Positions 1 to 10,987 are shown, numbered from the stretch's first letter. The stretch: DNA of 38,485 nt from Chara braunii (GCA_003427395.1 BFEA01000122.1:2630634-2669118); one strand, 5' to 3'. Translations and numbers: made by a program. Notes: generated by a model not told the origin, from the letters alone.

Positions 1-35
<35 letters not shown>

Positions 36-36
36 A
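1..36. repeat. poly-A tract at the window edge
   Basis: About 27 A residues at 7-33, followed by an A-rich stretch. It resembles the poly-A end of a plus-strand retroelement lying left of the window, but nothing diagnostic precedes it. From 37 to 369 I see no gene and no recognisable element. Confidence 0.5.
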
Positions 37-324
37 AAGAAAAGAATGATGCACGGTTGGATACACACCCCTTGGGGTGACGCATGGAAAGCTATTACAA
101 ACACTGCCTGTGCACCACCCAAGAGTTGTCCATGGTGTTGTATGTGGTGTCCTAGCCTATATTAAGGGGTTTGCCTGATACAGTTAGCAGTCTAATGAGG
201 ATGAAGGTAGGGGTTCGTGGTTAGACTGCTCATGTGTGTTGGTTACCTTGCCTTTGCTTTTGGGGGGGTAAGGACCTTAGGTGGGATGGGGTCCCGTTTG
301 GGGGGAGGGTTGGCTTGGGACAAG

Positions 325-640
325 CTCTGCTGGAGGAGATCGGTGGGGAACCTACAATAGGAGATTGTCTTAAACCACCAGTACTTGGCCCAGATATCGG
401 CCGCGACGCTTTCCCGTTAACGCGCCACGCCTTTAGGGCTTCGGGGTACCAGGCCACAATGGCTGGAAGCGCCAGCCAAAAGAAAATTGAAACGATACCC
501 CGACGCTTTGGCAAAAATTGGTGCGCAGGGGTATTCCAGGCTTGACATCAATAGCTGGGGCAAGTACTGGTGGTTTAAGGGATCCCGGTAGGAGGGGTGG
601 TAGTAGACAGACTCTGGTGGAGGAAATCGTTGGGGAACCT
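325..640 (+). repeat. 29-bp direct repeat flanking a MITE (325-353 and 612-640)
   Basis: Positions 325-353 and 612-640 match at 26 of 29 bases, and the match extends weakly a few bases to the left. The TTAA MITE at 370-578 lies between the two copies, and the LINE homology begins immediately after the second copy. The repeat is too long and too far from the element ends to be an ordinary target-site duplication. Confidence 0.5.
370..578. mobile_element. TTAA-flanked MITE, copy 1
   Basis: The 209-bp element starts TTAAACCACCAGTACTTGG and ends with its inverted complement (CAAGTACTGGTGGTTTAA), giving about 20-bp terminal inverted repeats with TTAA at both outer edges. It carries no convincing ORF. 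Sibling copies lie at 12451-12636, 12633-12792 and 14294-14453. A TTAA duplication suggests a piggyBac-like origin, but the terminal bases are not classic piggyBac ends, so the superfamily is uncertain. Confidence 0.75.
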
Positions 641-644
641 GCAT

Positions 645-3045
645 ATCAAGAGAATTCAAATTACGTCGATCCTTGAGGAAGCAATTCCAATATGCTCACT
701 CTTTGCTGATGATCTCTCCCTCATGATGGACGCATCCAAGGAAAATCTAAGTGACCTCCAAAGTCTAATGGATCGATTCTGTAGATTATCTGATATGAAA
801 GTTAATTGGGGTAACAAGACACTAGGGTGGTGGATCCATCATCAAGGTGTCAGACCATCGGAAAATCCAAAAATTACATGGCTACCAAAAGACTCCTAGT
901 AAGGGTCTTAGGCATTAATTTATCAGCAACAGGTAAACCTGCTTCTAATAATAAAGGAATACTCCAATCAGCTTATGCAAAGCTGGAGATATGGAAGAAC
1001 AAACATACTTCTATTTTTGGGCGCTCTAATTATTAACAATGTCATATTGGGATGAATCTGGTACAAATCGGTCATATGGGCCTTAGATAAAGCCTCAATC
1101 AAAGCATTTCATCAGAGTCTCAGATCTTTCCTATGGAGAGGGAATCATGACCTCAAAAATGTGATTAGTAGAGTGACCTGGTATACAATCGTCCAACCCA
1201 AATCAAGAGGGGGACTAGGTATCATTGACCCTACCCTCCAAACAATGGCCCTATCTATTCAATGAATCATTAGACTCCTTTTTAGTCCTCAAACCCCTTG
1301 GAGTGCCCTTGCATGGGAACAGATAAAAAGACTAGCCCCTCCAACTAATGACCTAGTCGATCCTATGATGTGGCTGAAAAAACGGGCTTGGGGCCTTCCA
1401 AGGGGTAAAAAAGTTGAAGAGGAAGAAACCCCTTCCAATGACAGAGATGAGGCCCTAAAAGATCTCAGCAGAGACCCATTCTGGATTTCCCTTCTCAAAA
1501 CATGGAGAGGACTACCCTTAACAGATAAAATTCATCCAATCAGATGGGAAAAAGTTCGTCAACAACCCTTGTTTAACAATACCTGGATAAGAGATAACCA
1601 AGGAAACACACTACACTATAATGACTCACCGTGGAAAGGATGGATTGAAAAATGATTAGTCAAAATCAAGGATATTTGGAACAAAGAATCCAAGGATTGG
1701 GTTACTCATGGAGAAATTCAGGAACAACTAAGATATTGCCACCACTCGGAGTTGGCCCTGGATAGGATAATTGAGCTCATCCCCCTGGATTGGATCCGCA
1801 TTCTGAGGAAAGGGCCTGAAATTAGGACCAACGATTGGGTGACCTTCGTTGACAGCAACCACTTAATAGGTAATATTCTAGAAACTGAGTCAAATGGACA
1901 TATACTGGCATCCCTCTTTATCCTCAAAGAAGATAACAAAGTAATCCCCCATCCAGAGGATGAAATTAGGTGGGTGACTGCTGACCAAATCTTTAGGATC
2001 AGAGTACTACAGACTACAAATGAATGGATTGCTTTCAGACCCAACACCCCCATCTCTCATTTGGCAATGGATCCTGCATCCTGGAAATGAGGATCACAAC
2101 TCAAAGGAAATAGAAATTACACCAGATCTTTCCACACTCTATCAGTCAAATCAACATACAGAATGTTGAGACCAACAGTCAACCTCAGAGATAGGGTATC
2201 TAACAGATGGATGAGACATCTTAACCTTGACATAAAGGATCTAAAGCACATTAAATGGTTTTGCAACAAGAACTTTAAACCAGCCAAAATTGCATCCTTA
2301 CAATGGCAGATTGGACACAGATGCCTTCCTACTAATGACTGGTTGATAGATAGAACTGCACAAGACAAAAACAACAAAGTCCAACCATGGTGCAAATTAT
2401 GCAAAACAGCCTACCCAAGTAGAATGATCCCGGAAACAATTGAACATATATTCCTTCAATGTCCTGGCTCAGTATGGTTATGTAGATGGTGGGACAAAAT
2501 CTGGAATAACTTAGAAACCAAGTCTCGGTGGCCATGGGGATGGCAACCCCTTTTGTTGGAAGCATGGAATGTTGACCCTTTCGACGAATTTACCCACAAT
2601 TTGTTCATCCTCAGTAGGAGGGCAATTTTATGGGCTATTTGGAGGAAAAGATGCATTAATGAATGGGAAGGAGCCAGGGTGGATGGCCCAGATTTTACGG
2701 AAACCATTAAAGAACAAATTCGGATTGGCATCCTACACCAATGGGAACTCACCAAAGAAAGAATTCAGCACTTATCCAACAAAAAAAAAAAATCCCAGCA
2801 AATACAAAAATTCAACTCGATCTGGCTTGGAGGGAAACACGGGGGGAGAATAGGGAAGGTGGTATGGGAAGGTGCTAAAGAGGAGGAAGGTGACATCAAA
2901 AGAAATTACAAAATCTCCTTTGAAGATTGGTGTTCGATTGATCTCTCAATACCATTGAGACCCCTTATAGAATTTCCTGACCCATTCCCACCCCCCCAAG
3001 TGTGATGGTTCCCACCTCCTGGTTTGGAATAGGGGATGGCATGTG
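645..3045 (+). pseudogene. LINE ORF2 C-terminal half: reverse transcriptase fragment plus zf-RVT domain
   Basis: The reading begins with EEAIPICSLFADDLSLMMDA; the catalytic FADD lies at 702-713. It continues through the NWGNKTLGWWIH block and a long connection region (1365-2090) to the C-terminal domain (2163-3005). That domain shows HRCLPTNDWLIDRT and then the zinc ligands WCKLC...ETIEHIFLQCP. The fragment is broken by frameshifts near 890 and 1036 and by stops at 1263-1265, 1653-1655 and 2088-2090. At the first and third stops the LINE A copy has Trp, fitting TGG to TGA. No RNase H motif is seen. The function in the family is target-primed reverse transcription; this copy is dead. Confidence 0.9.
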
Positions 3046-3197
3046 AGTTGAACAGGTATCCTGGTGTTTTTCTTATAAGGAGTTCAAAGATAATATTCTT
3101 ATTTGGGCAGCACTATCATCAGGGGCATTAGTCTCCTCTTAGTACCAGGGCTTATTTGTGAAATCTGGCGCAACCATATGGAGGGTGAAGAGGTACA

Positions 3198-3347
3198 TGG
3201 GACGCTGGGCTCGCTTCCCAGCAAGTGACGTTCTATAATATTGTCAGTTCAATTTAAGGGACGCTGGACCCGTTTTCCAGCGGGTGCAGCTCCCCACTAA
3301 TAGACTGGAGCCTATCTTANAAAAAAAAAAAAAAAAAAAAAAAAAAA
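3198..3347 (+). repeat. LINE 3' tail: hairpins A', A, B then poly-A
   Basis: Two copies of the A hairpin (GCTGG...CCAGC, starting near 3200 and 3258). The second runs into hairpin B, formed by the AGCTCC and GGAG segments around 3290-3312. Poly-A follows within about 8 bases. Hairpin C, found in some other copies, is absent. From 3348 to 3512 nothing further is recognisable. Confidence 0.8.
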
Positions 3348-3512
3348 GGGTTGTCTGAGGGGGATCCTCCAAGATAGGATGGTCTGCGTCCCATAAATTA
3401 GTTGCTGACGGTAGATAGATACCTGTCGTGGGTCTAGAAACTGACCTCTACAACACCCTGGACGTCCTCACAGGTTTCTTTTCTCTCTTTTTTCTCTTTT
3501 TTTTTAAACATA

Positions 3513-4454
3513 GGATTCGTGAAAACCTAACAAAACCAATTGTTAGGTTTGCATGAAATCTATTCAAAATTATGATAGTACGATTTTCAGGTCTCCTCCA
3601 TGAACAAAATTATATGTGAAGTGAAACATCCGCAAAAAAAAAAACAGAAAATTAATTTTTCAAAACTACTGAAGAGGAGGAAAAAAACGGGTTTTTTAAT
3701 AAAAAATCACGACCTGGTGAAGCACCGTAGGTTTACGAATTGAAATATCCTGATTTTTGTTATCCAAAAAAATTGTGTTTATAGTCCTATAAGATGTGTA
3801 ACACGATGAATTTATTTGGGGGGGTTTTGAACACGCAAACATATTCTCATGTTCGTGAATGTGTTGGCTTGAACATGGTTTCCCATACATGGGCGAATAT
3901 ATTATTTTTTATTGTTTGTTTTAATTTTTTTCCCTATATTTTTATTTTAAACTCGTGTTTAGCTAAGAATTTCAAGGTGTCTCCGAGGCAAAAGTTGTTT
4001 GTATTCTTATTTTAAATGACATATATTTTTTGATAAGGGTTTTATTGTTAAGTTCAAAAGTGATTTATAGTCCTATAAATTATTTTGTGCAGAGCTTGAC
4101 TTTTACTAAACTGCGGAAACTGACTTATAGTCCTATAAATGAGTATTCACCAAAACACGTTTTTTTTAACATCTTTCAAGTTTGCCTTGTCTTCCTTAAA
4201 AATTATCCTATTTGAACTCTGTTTTTTTGCCAATCTACTGAGCATGACTTATAGTGATATAAAAGCATTTTGCAAGGAAGGGTTTTCTTGCACATTTTGA
4301 GGAACGCTAGACTTTTCACCTGATTTTTTGCCTCCATTATCGCACGACGATTAAAAACGCTATCTTTTTGTGTAAAAACTAACAGTTTGACTTTTACTTT
4401 TCCATTCTATAAGAAATGTTAGGTTTTCTCCGATTGTGAGGTTTTCATGAATCC
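3513..4454. mobile_element. AT-rich element with 21-bp terminal inverted repeats
   Basis: Left end 3513-3533 and right end 4434-4454 match as inverted repeats at 19 of 21 bases (consensus GGATTCRTGAAAACCTMAC). The 942-bp interior is strongly AT-rich and without a credible ORF. It carries the small palindrome TTATAGTCCTATAA or close variants near 3780, 4066, 4124 and 4249. A clear target-site duplication is not visible, and a poly-T run (the minus-strand poly-A of the neighbouring tail) abuts the right end. It looks like a non-autonomous DNA transposon; superfamily unknown. Confidence 0.55.
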
Positions 4455-4760
4455 CTTGTTTTTTTCGTTTCTTTTTTTTTAAGAAAACTTCATATCCGGC
4501 AAAACTCACTTAACGAGGTGATAAGAGCAGCCTCGTTAAGTGGGTCCTGACGTTGAAGGCTCCATCTATTGGTGGGGAGTTGCACCTGCTGGAAATCGGA
4601 TCCAGCGTCCCTATACAATGACATGTGTCCGTTGGAAATCGGGTCCAACATCCCTTATACACTCAGTATTGTGTGAGGGTGTTCGTGACATCTGTATATC
4701 TCTGTTTGGAGCAGAAGGCATTGATTACTTCCCAAAATAAGGGAAGGATTAACCTCCTCC
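4455..4760 (-). repeat. LINE-type 3' tail with hairpins D, A', A, B, C (minus strand)
   Basis: Read on the minus strand: hairpin D (arms 4741-4746 and 4728-4733), A' with a GTTGG/CCAAC stem (near 4632-4653), A and B (4550-4615), and hairpin C with a perfect 12-bp stem (4531-4542 with 4507-4518) and loop CTGCTCTTATCA. An A-rich end follows (4455-4485). It lies directly downstream of the P1 coding fragment, so it is taken as the 3' end of that element. Confidence 0.8.
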
Positions 4761-4968
4761 CCACACAACCAAAGACCTAACTTAAAGTAAAATAATCACC
4801 ACAACAACCGAACACCTCAAAGCGCGAAACCCTAAACAACCTACGACCCTTCTTGGGGACAATCAACATGTGATCATAGTTGGGGATTGAGGGTCGGACA
4901 ACCGCAATCAATGGAGAGCCGTGGTCTATTCCACTCCCACTCGGCGAAGAGCGAAGAAGAGCGGATCA

Positions 4969-5745
4969 TCAGGAATAGATAACACACAGAAGAGGGAAAG
5001 GGTAGCAATAGCCATTATCGTCACCGACGTTGTTGCTGTTGATGTCGCTATTGTTGTTATTGTTATTGCTGTCGTTGTTGTCGAATATGATCCAAATCGT
5101 TCCTCTTGATATTGTCGTCGTTGTAATCACCACTGCCGGCGTCGTCGATGCTGTTGTTGTTGTTGCTGATGTTGCCGTTGTTGTCATTGTTGTTACCGCT
5201 GTTATCATCGCCACTGCCGGGGACGTTTTCCCTGTTGTTCCGGTAATGACAGCACTTGCTGACACTGTCACCGTAGCTGTCATCGTTGTTTTTATTGGTG
5301 TTGTTGCTGTTATTGTTAGAAGTTGTTGTTGCCGTTGCCGCTGTTGTCTCCGTCGCTGCCTGCGCTGCTGCAGTTTCGTCCTAGCCCTTCGACGACAACC
5401 AATCTGTAGTCCTCTCGCCCATCTCCTGCCGATCCGGGGAGAGTTATTCGCCATCCCTTGTCCATGAGCGATCATTAAGTTGATCGTGCAGGTCTCAACC
5501 CTTTGCGAAGAGTGCTTTGCAGGCTCCAATCCTGTCATCCGCGCGCCTCCAGTCGATGAAGGCCTCGAGCTGGGGATGCGGCCCCTTCTCCACCTCCCAG
5601 ATGATATCCAACATGTCCCGGGACACGTCATCCAACCACTCAGCCATTGAGATCGCCCCCACTTCGATCTCTGGCCCCTCCTGCCATCGCAAAGACAACA
5701 CCCTCAAAAACTCATGCAGCCGCCTACAACCTTCCTCCACGGCAA
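4969..5745 (-). pseudogene. P1: uncharacterised protein fragment with triplet-repeat region
   Basis: On the minus strand, 5740-5495 encodes about 80 residues (GCRRLHEFLRVLSLRW; WLDDVSRDMLDIIWEVEKGP; LEAFIDWRRADDRIGACKAL) that align with the P2 protein at 11117-12064. A stop at 5495 ends the frame earlier than in P2. Beyond it lies an imperfect GTN/NAC triplet-repeat stretch (about 5010-5390) matching the Thr-rich part of P2 but read in other frames as Asn-, Thr- or Gln-rich. The 5' end is cut at about 5745, next to an oppositely oriented CTGGCC element. I do not recognise the family. No catalytic motif, signal peptide or membrane segment is seen. Confidence 0.5.
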
Positions 5746-5759
5746 ATAGGCATTAGATA

Positions 5760-6437
5760 CTTAGGATCTTCCCCATGTTTTAGAATCTCATCCTGTTCAC
5801 AGATTGTTCTCAAAGAAAATGATTTGTCGGTTGTTCTTATGAATGTCTTAGGACTCTAGGGATTCTTAGCAACCCATCCTAGGCGGTTTTAAAGCGGTTA
5901 TACTCAGTGATCTGCGGCTGTTCGATGCCAGAATGACGCTGGCTGGTGCTGGGGTGTTGCCCTGTAACCTGCTGATGCACGAGCGTGAGGCCTCGTAGAG
6001 AGATCTGGGGATGCTTTGGGGTGGGCATCCCAAGGGACAGCCAAGCTTTGCTGCTGGGACGACGTTGGTCGGAGCTGGGGCGAGTTGTGTTGCCCTGTAA
6101 CCCAGCAGGGTGGGGGCGTGAGGCCCGAAAGACCTCAATAGGGAGTAAGACTGTGTTGGAAAGTCTTAGAAGGGCTTGTTAGGAATCATGAGGGTTGTGA
6201 GCATTCGTAGGACCTATGTGGTAGCCTATTGCATGAGTAGTTCCTTAATAGGTCATTAGATATTCACAGACTGATCTCAGNCGAAGCCGGGTAATGGCCC
6301 CGGTATCTCAAATGATCTCAAATTTTCTCAATGATCTGTACAATTCGATATGGGACGCTGGGCCCAGTTCCCAACACGTGTTGTTCCCCACGAATAGACT
6401 GGAGCATTTNTTTGGAAAAAAAAAAAAAAAAAAAANC
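5760..6437 (+). mobile_element. CTGGCC non-autonomous retroelement, copy 1
   Basis: The body contains repeated modules around GACGCTGGCTGGTGCTGGGG and GCCCTGTAACC (near 5937 and 6060). It ends with a conserved segment (GAAGCCGGGTAATGGCCCC near 6283) and then the LINE-like hairpin A/B tail (6351-6410) and poly-A (6418-6435, Ns at 6410 and 6436). The same order of modules is seen at 33661-34833 and 37374-38070. The 5' boundary is approximate. No protein-coding capacity is supported. Confidence 0.65.
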
Positions 6438-6444
6438 CACNCCT

Positions 6445-6600
6445 TTTTTTTTTTTTTTTTTTTTTTTACTTCATTAGCAGGAAGACCACTTAACGAGGTG
6501 ATAGGAGCACCCCCGTCAAGTGAGCCCCCGCAGCGAAGGCTCGATCTATTGGTGGGGAGCAACACCTGATGGAAATCGGGTCCAGCGTCCCTGTACAATG
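6445..6600 (-). repeat. LINE-type 3' tail with hairpins A, B, C (minus strand)
   Basis: Read on the minus strand: hairpins A and B (6535-6600), then hairpin C (arms 6511-6522 and 6487-6498, mostly Watson-Crick with G-T pairs) and poly-A (6467-6445). It meets the plus-strand tail of the CTGGCC element poly-A to poly-A, separated by a few bases including two Ns. Confidence 0.75.
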
Positions 6601-6857
6601 ATCTTGTCAAAAACAAAAATGATATGAATGGGCCACGGAGCCATCGTACATGCAGAGACATTGATTACTCACCCATACCAGAGGAGGATTAACCTACTGC
6701 ACCTATATCCTACTGTATCAAAGCAGGATTGAATTGAATTGAATTGATTAGCATACCGAAATCTTGTGATTAGGCCCCGTGGCCATTGTAGATGGATTAA
6801 CCTACTATCCACTACTCATAGAGCCTACTATATCTCCTACTATATCAAAGCAAAATC

Positions 6858-6858
<1 letters not shown>
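6601..6858 (-). repeat. R repeats R1 (about 6601-6722) and R2 (about 6723-6858)
   Basis: Two diverged copies of a roughly 125-bp unit that shares ATCTTGTGATTAGGCCC-like and GGATTAACCTACT blocks and ends in CTATATCAAAGC. A TTGAA microsatellite (about 6726-6745) separates them. A third copy lies at 10330-10430, on the other side of LINE B. They probably belong to the body of the P2 element whose tail is at 6445-6600. Confidence 0.55.
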
Positions 6859-6860
<2 letters not shown>

Positions 6861-6892
<32 letters not shown>

Positions 6893-9800
6893 CCCCCTGT
6901 TGTGCTAGTGATGCTGACCTGAGATCATACACCACTAGCACCCGGGGAGAGGCTCCATCTATTGGTGGGGAGCGTCACCTGCTGAAAACCGGGTCCAGCG
7001 TCCCATATGAAGAGTACAGAATACAAAATGAATGCAGATAAATAACCTGAGAACCTGCCAGCATTGATGACTCTGGCGTCCAGAGGATTGACTGTACAGG
7101 TCTTTTAAGGAGGGGAAGAACCTCTTCGCCCCATTTCCAGGCGCCAGGTGTCTACTACTGAAGAACTAGTTTTCCTCCCTCTTGGCCGAGATCACTAAGT
7201 AAGCTTAGACAAGTTATTTTCTGGGGACTGGGTTCTGCGTCCTATACCATTGCTTTACAAAAAGACCCGATAGTCCCCAAGATTGTGAGGAACCACATCA
7301 CCTTAAAATCAGGGCCGAATCCTCCCCCAAATTATTGTCTGGGGTTTAAGTCCCTCCTCCTCCTGCTTGGACAGTTTATACAATAAAAGTGACAGCGCCC
7401 TTGCTGGAAAGCAGGTCCAGCGTCCCTTTGCAGACACAAGCCGGGGAGGAAATGAAAATTTGGTGAGCAGGGTTGGGGAAAGAGCGCCCTATCCTCAGGC
7501 GTCGGGGGGGGGGGGTCACTGAAGGGCATCAGTGATGCCGTCTCCCCCTTCCTTTTTCTATCCATTTAAACAAGCACTTTTGCCAGGGAGAGAGCGTGGG
7601 GGGGGAAAGGGTCTGGAAAGTCTGATGGGGGACGAAAGGGGAAGGAGGGCTCAACGTTGGTCCAGTCTTTAAAAATCAGTCTGTAATCCCTTGCTCCCTC
7701 CACCACTTCTTTGTTGTTGTTTGGGTCATCTTTGGACCACTCTACTTTCGCGATTCATCCCTCCCTATCCCCCCCAAACCATTCTTTACAAAATTTAGTA
7801 ATTGCCCGCTCCATGTCCCCAATCTGTTGGAAGATGTCGAGTTCGGTTTTTAGGGCAAGCCATCTGCGCATCAATTCTAGCTGAACTTGCTGTCGGATCT
7901 GATCCTCGACTTCTGCTCCGTCCACGCATACCTTCTCCATGGCCAAAAGGCACCACTGCCACCATAATGCCCATAGTACCGCACGCCTTCCCAACCTGTA
8001 CATGTTTTCAGCGAAGTCTGAGACCCCTTGGTCTGTCCAGTGGCCTACCAAAATCGCCTGCCAGGACCATGGCCAGGGAATCGGCATTCCCATTTTTCTC
8101 CACACCCTGTCCCACCATCTCCATGTGAATTGTGCAAGTGGGCATTGCATAAAGATGTGCTCTATTGTCTCCGCCCTCTCGTGGTGTGGGAAGTGTTTGA
8201 GGCATCGTAAGCACCAGGGGGTTGCCAGTCCTTTTTGTTCCAAATTGGTATGGTCGATTAACCAGTCGTTGGTTGGCAGGCAGCGGTGCGCTATCTGCCA
8301 TTGCAGCGATGTAACTTTCGCTGGTTTGTACTTCCGGTCCTGAAACCATTTTGTTGGCGCAAGTTGGCTGCGATCCACGTTCAAGTGTTTGGCCCATCGG
8401 TTAATGATTACGTCCCTCAGATTACTCTTAGGTCTCATTAACCTATACGTGTATTTGACTTCTAATTTGTGAATTGTAATGTAGTTAGAGAAACGGGGGT
8501 TTGCGGGCTTTTGGGAAGTTTCCCATTGCCATTTCAGTGGGTCAAAAGCCATCTCGTGAATACTCTTTTGCGGCTGAAAGGCCGTGTAGTCTTCACCTTC
8601 CTCCAGAACTCTGATTCGGAATAGAGATTCCTGGTCCTTCCATATGAAGGGAGCTCTACTGCCTTGCAATCTACTGGCTCTCATAATGTCATTGAATTCC
8701 ACCAGAGCTTTTTGTGAGTCTGAGCTGTGGACACGACCCACCCGGTTTAGGTCCTCTTTTTCTGCAACCCAGTCTCCCTCTTGAATGGTAGGCCCCTTCC
8801 TCAAGATTTTGTACCAGGCCAGGGGGATTGTTTCAATCAAAGCATCTGCGTGTTGCTCGATATGATGGCAGTATCGGAGGGACTCTCTCAATTGTTCCAC
8901 AGTTTTCCAGCTTCTTCTGTCACCGTCCCACAAGTCCCTGACCCTCATTATTCCTCTCCTGACCCAGGTTTTCCATGGTGCTGAGGAGCTGTTACTGATC
9001 CGGCCTTGGGAATCTGTGAGCCATCGGTTTCCAAAAAGTGGTTGCCTGCTAACCTCTTCCCATCGGTCCGGGGGGGGTTTGTTTGGAAGCGGTAACTTGC
9101 GCCAGGATTTCAGAAGGCTCGGCTAAAAGCAGTCCAACTGCAGCCCTCGACCCTCCTCTCCCTGTCTGCGGCAATGCTGCCGTGGTAGGATCCAGAATCA
9201 GTCCTCTAACCATGTCATGGGGTGTATGTCTGAGGTGGTTGTAGGGGCTAGGTTGGCCAGATGTTCCAAAGCCAGGGGTACCCAGGGGCACTCTAGACAG
9301 AACAAAATCCTTTTGATTCATTGTACCTGTAGTGCTTGTGTTTGGATTGTTGGGTCGATTAACCCCAGACCCCCCTGACTATTTGGCTGAGTCATAGAAT
9401 CCCAAGCCACGCGACTAATGACATTGGTTCTATCACAGTCTCCTCGCCACAGGAAGGCTGCGGCTTTCCTTTTTAGGTTGGTCGTAGCTGTTTTACTTGA
9501 GGGCCACAACAGGGATTTGTACCATATGGATGCGAAGGCAACATTGTTGATAACCAATGTCCCGCCGAAGAGGGAGGTGGGTTTATCCTTCCATGCCTTC
9601 ATTTTGTGTAAAGCTGGTGTGCCGACCCATTCGTCGTTGGTGGCCGGGCAGCCCCCGGTTGTCATCAACACCCCTAGAATCCTCAGGGGGGCTTCCAAAG
9701 GTAACCATTTCACAGGCGGGTGTTCTGGAGGACGGCCCCCTTGATAGTGAATCCACCATCCCTGCGTTTTGCTGCCCCAATTGATTGTCATGTCTGAGAC

Positions 9801-10329
9801 CATCGCAAACCTATGCATCATGTGATGGATTTCCTCCATGTTTTGTTGGGTTGCCTCCATCAGAACCGTAAGGTCATCGGCGAACAGTGAGCACACAGGG
9901 ACCGCCTCCTCGGGGATATTGGCAATTTTAATCCTAGATATGTCCTTACTAGCTCGTAGGTTAGCGGCCAGGGTCTCCATGATGACCAGAAATAAAAGCG
10001 GGGCGATGGGGTCACCCTGACGGACCGACTGCTCTAACCTGATGGCGGGTGCCAGGGAGCCGTTTACTTGTACTTTGGTTGTTGCGTTCCGGTGAAGTAT
10101 TTGCACCCATGTTCTGAAGTTCGGGCCAAAATTCATTCTTTCTAAGCATTTGTCTAGGAACAACCAATCCACGTGATCATAGGCTTTTTCAAAGTCTATA
10201 AACACCAAGGCGGCGTTCCGTCCCTGGCTTTGGGATAGTTACAGAACTTCATGCACCAGCAAGATGTTTTCCTGTGTGTTGCAGTTCTGCATGAAGGCGG
10301 TCTGGTCCGGGTGGATTATATCCTCCGAA
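6861..10329 (-). mobile_element. 5'-truncated LINE B (minus strand)
   Basis: Non-LTR retrotransposon. It begins at about 10329 inside the reverse transcriptase and runs through the zf-RVT domain (stop at 7755). The 3' UTR of about 0.75 kb has hairpin A-like copies near 7404-7430 and 7220-7243 and hairpin D (7071-7085). The terminal A-B-C tail lies at 6902-7010 and the poly-A at 6888-6861. Hairpin C here has a 12-bp stem (6930-6941 with 6902-6913) and an altered loop. R repeats flank it on both sides. No clean target-site duplication was found. Confidence 0.85.
7755..10325 (-). pseudogene. LINE B ORF2: reverse transcriptase and zf-RVT domain
   Basis: Most of the fragment lies in one minus-strand frame. 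From 10325 it reads through FIDFEKAYDHVDW and SVRQGDPIAPLLFLVIMETL to the catalytic FADD (9873-9884). The connection region follows, then from 8948 the C-terminal domain with HRCLPTNDWLIDHT and zinc ligands WCLRC...ETIEHIFMQCP. In-frame stops occur near 10240 and at 9318-9320 (TGA where LINE A has TGG), with more between 9318 and 8948. The endonuclease and RT N-terminus are missing. It is more diverged from LINE A than the plus-strand copy at 641-3347 is. Inactive. Confidence 0.88.
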
Positions 10330-10430
10330 TTGAATTGATTAAAATGACAAAATCTTGTAAATAGGCCCCATGGCCATTGTAGATGGATTATCCTACTATC
10401 TGCTACTCACAGAGCCCACTATATCTAAAA
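10330..10430 (-). repeat. R repeat R3
   Basis: Same unit as R2 (6723-6858): TTGAATTGATT, then a GGCCCCATGGCCATTGTAGA block and a CCTACTAT block, with scattered mismatches. It directly abuts the 5' truncation point of LINE B. The stretch 10431-10553 contains a further A'-like GGCTGGGCCCC segment and no gene. Confidence 0.6.
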
Positions 10431-10553
10431 ACGAATTGTATGAAATTGTAGTATGACGGGGCCCAGCCACATGTCAATTTCCGTTAATATTTTAATGCCA
10501 AAAAGCCGTGGTCATTATATCCATCCGATCTCCTGCTAAGCTGGAGGCATTAA

Positions 10554-10987
10554 GGGCCTTGTTCGACACCACTACAAAACCCTTACTTTGTAAGGGTGCC
10601 CTTACGGCGAAAAGTGATTAATTTTCCCTTACCTAATTTTTCGTTCCACAACCACTTACGAAAACCCTACACTTAGGCGCACTTACATTTCAGGTGCCTC
10701 ATGTGCGTTCTAAGTGGCCGAAAGACACACCTGATGTTAAAAAAAAACTTAAAAAAAAAATGGTTATGTCGCGGATGTAAGGGTGCCACCCCCTACTTTC
10801 AAGTCACCTCCACGGACCTCCTTACATCAAGGTCCGTTTTGGCTGGGGAGTCCTTACTTTTGTAGGGCCAGCCCTTTCGGCTGCGAATGTGAAAACAAGT
10901 TCGACTTCTTTTTCTTCGGGATTAGGGAGGGGTGGAACGATGAAAACCTTACATGTAAGGGTTTTGTAGTGGTGTCGAACGAGGCCC
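10554..10987. mobile_element. Harbinger/Tourist-type MITE
   Basis: The 434-bp element has about 33-bp terminal inverted repeats differing at one base; the left end reads GGGCCTTGTTCGACACCACT. It is flanked by a TAA duplication (10551-10553 and 10988-10990). GGGCC/TGTTCG-like ends with a TWA duplication are characteristic of PIF/Harbinger (Tourist) elements. It has no transposase ORF. Removing it and one TAA restores a hairpin-D-like junction (GAAGTAAT...AATGCC), so it inserted into the P2 element. Confidence 0.85.

Larger units (their letters stand above)
641..3347 (+). mobile_element. 5'-truncated LINE (plus-strand copy)
   Basis: Non-LTR retrotransposon of the same family as the minus-strand LINE A. 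Homology starts inside the reverse transcriptase palm, just before the FADD motif, and continues through the C-terminal zinc-finger domain, a 3' UTR with the tandem hairpin tail (3198-3319) and a poly-A tract (3321-3347, with one N at 3320). The 5' truncation is typical of incomplete target-primed reverse transcription. No target-site duplication could be identified with confidence. Confidence 0.88.

Noticed and set aside
4921-5467. Plus-strand frames of Val/Leu-rich protein (4921-5109, 5030-5467)
   Set aside because: They are antisense readings of the GTN triplet-repeat tract in P1; poly-Val/Leu here is a repeat artefact.
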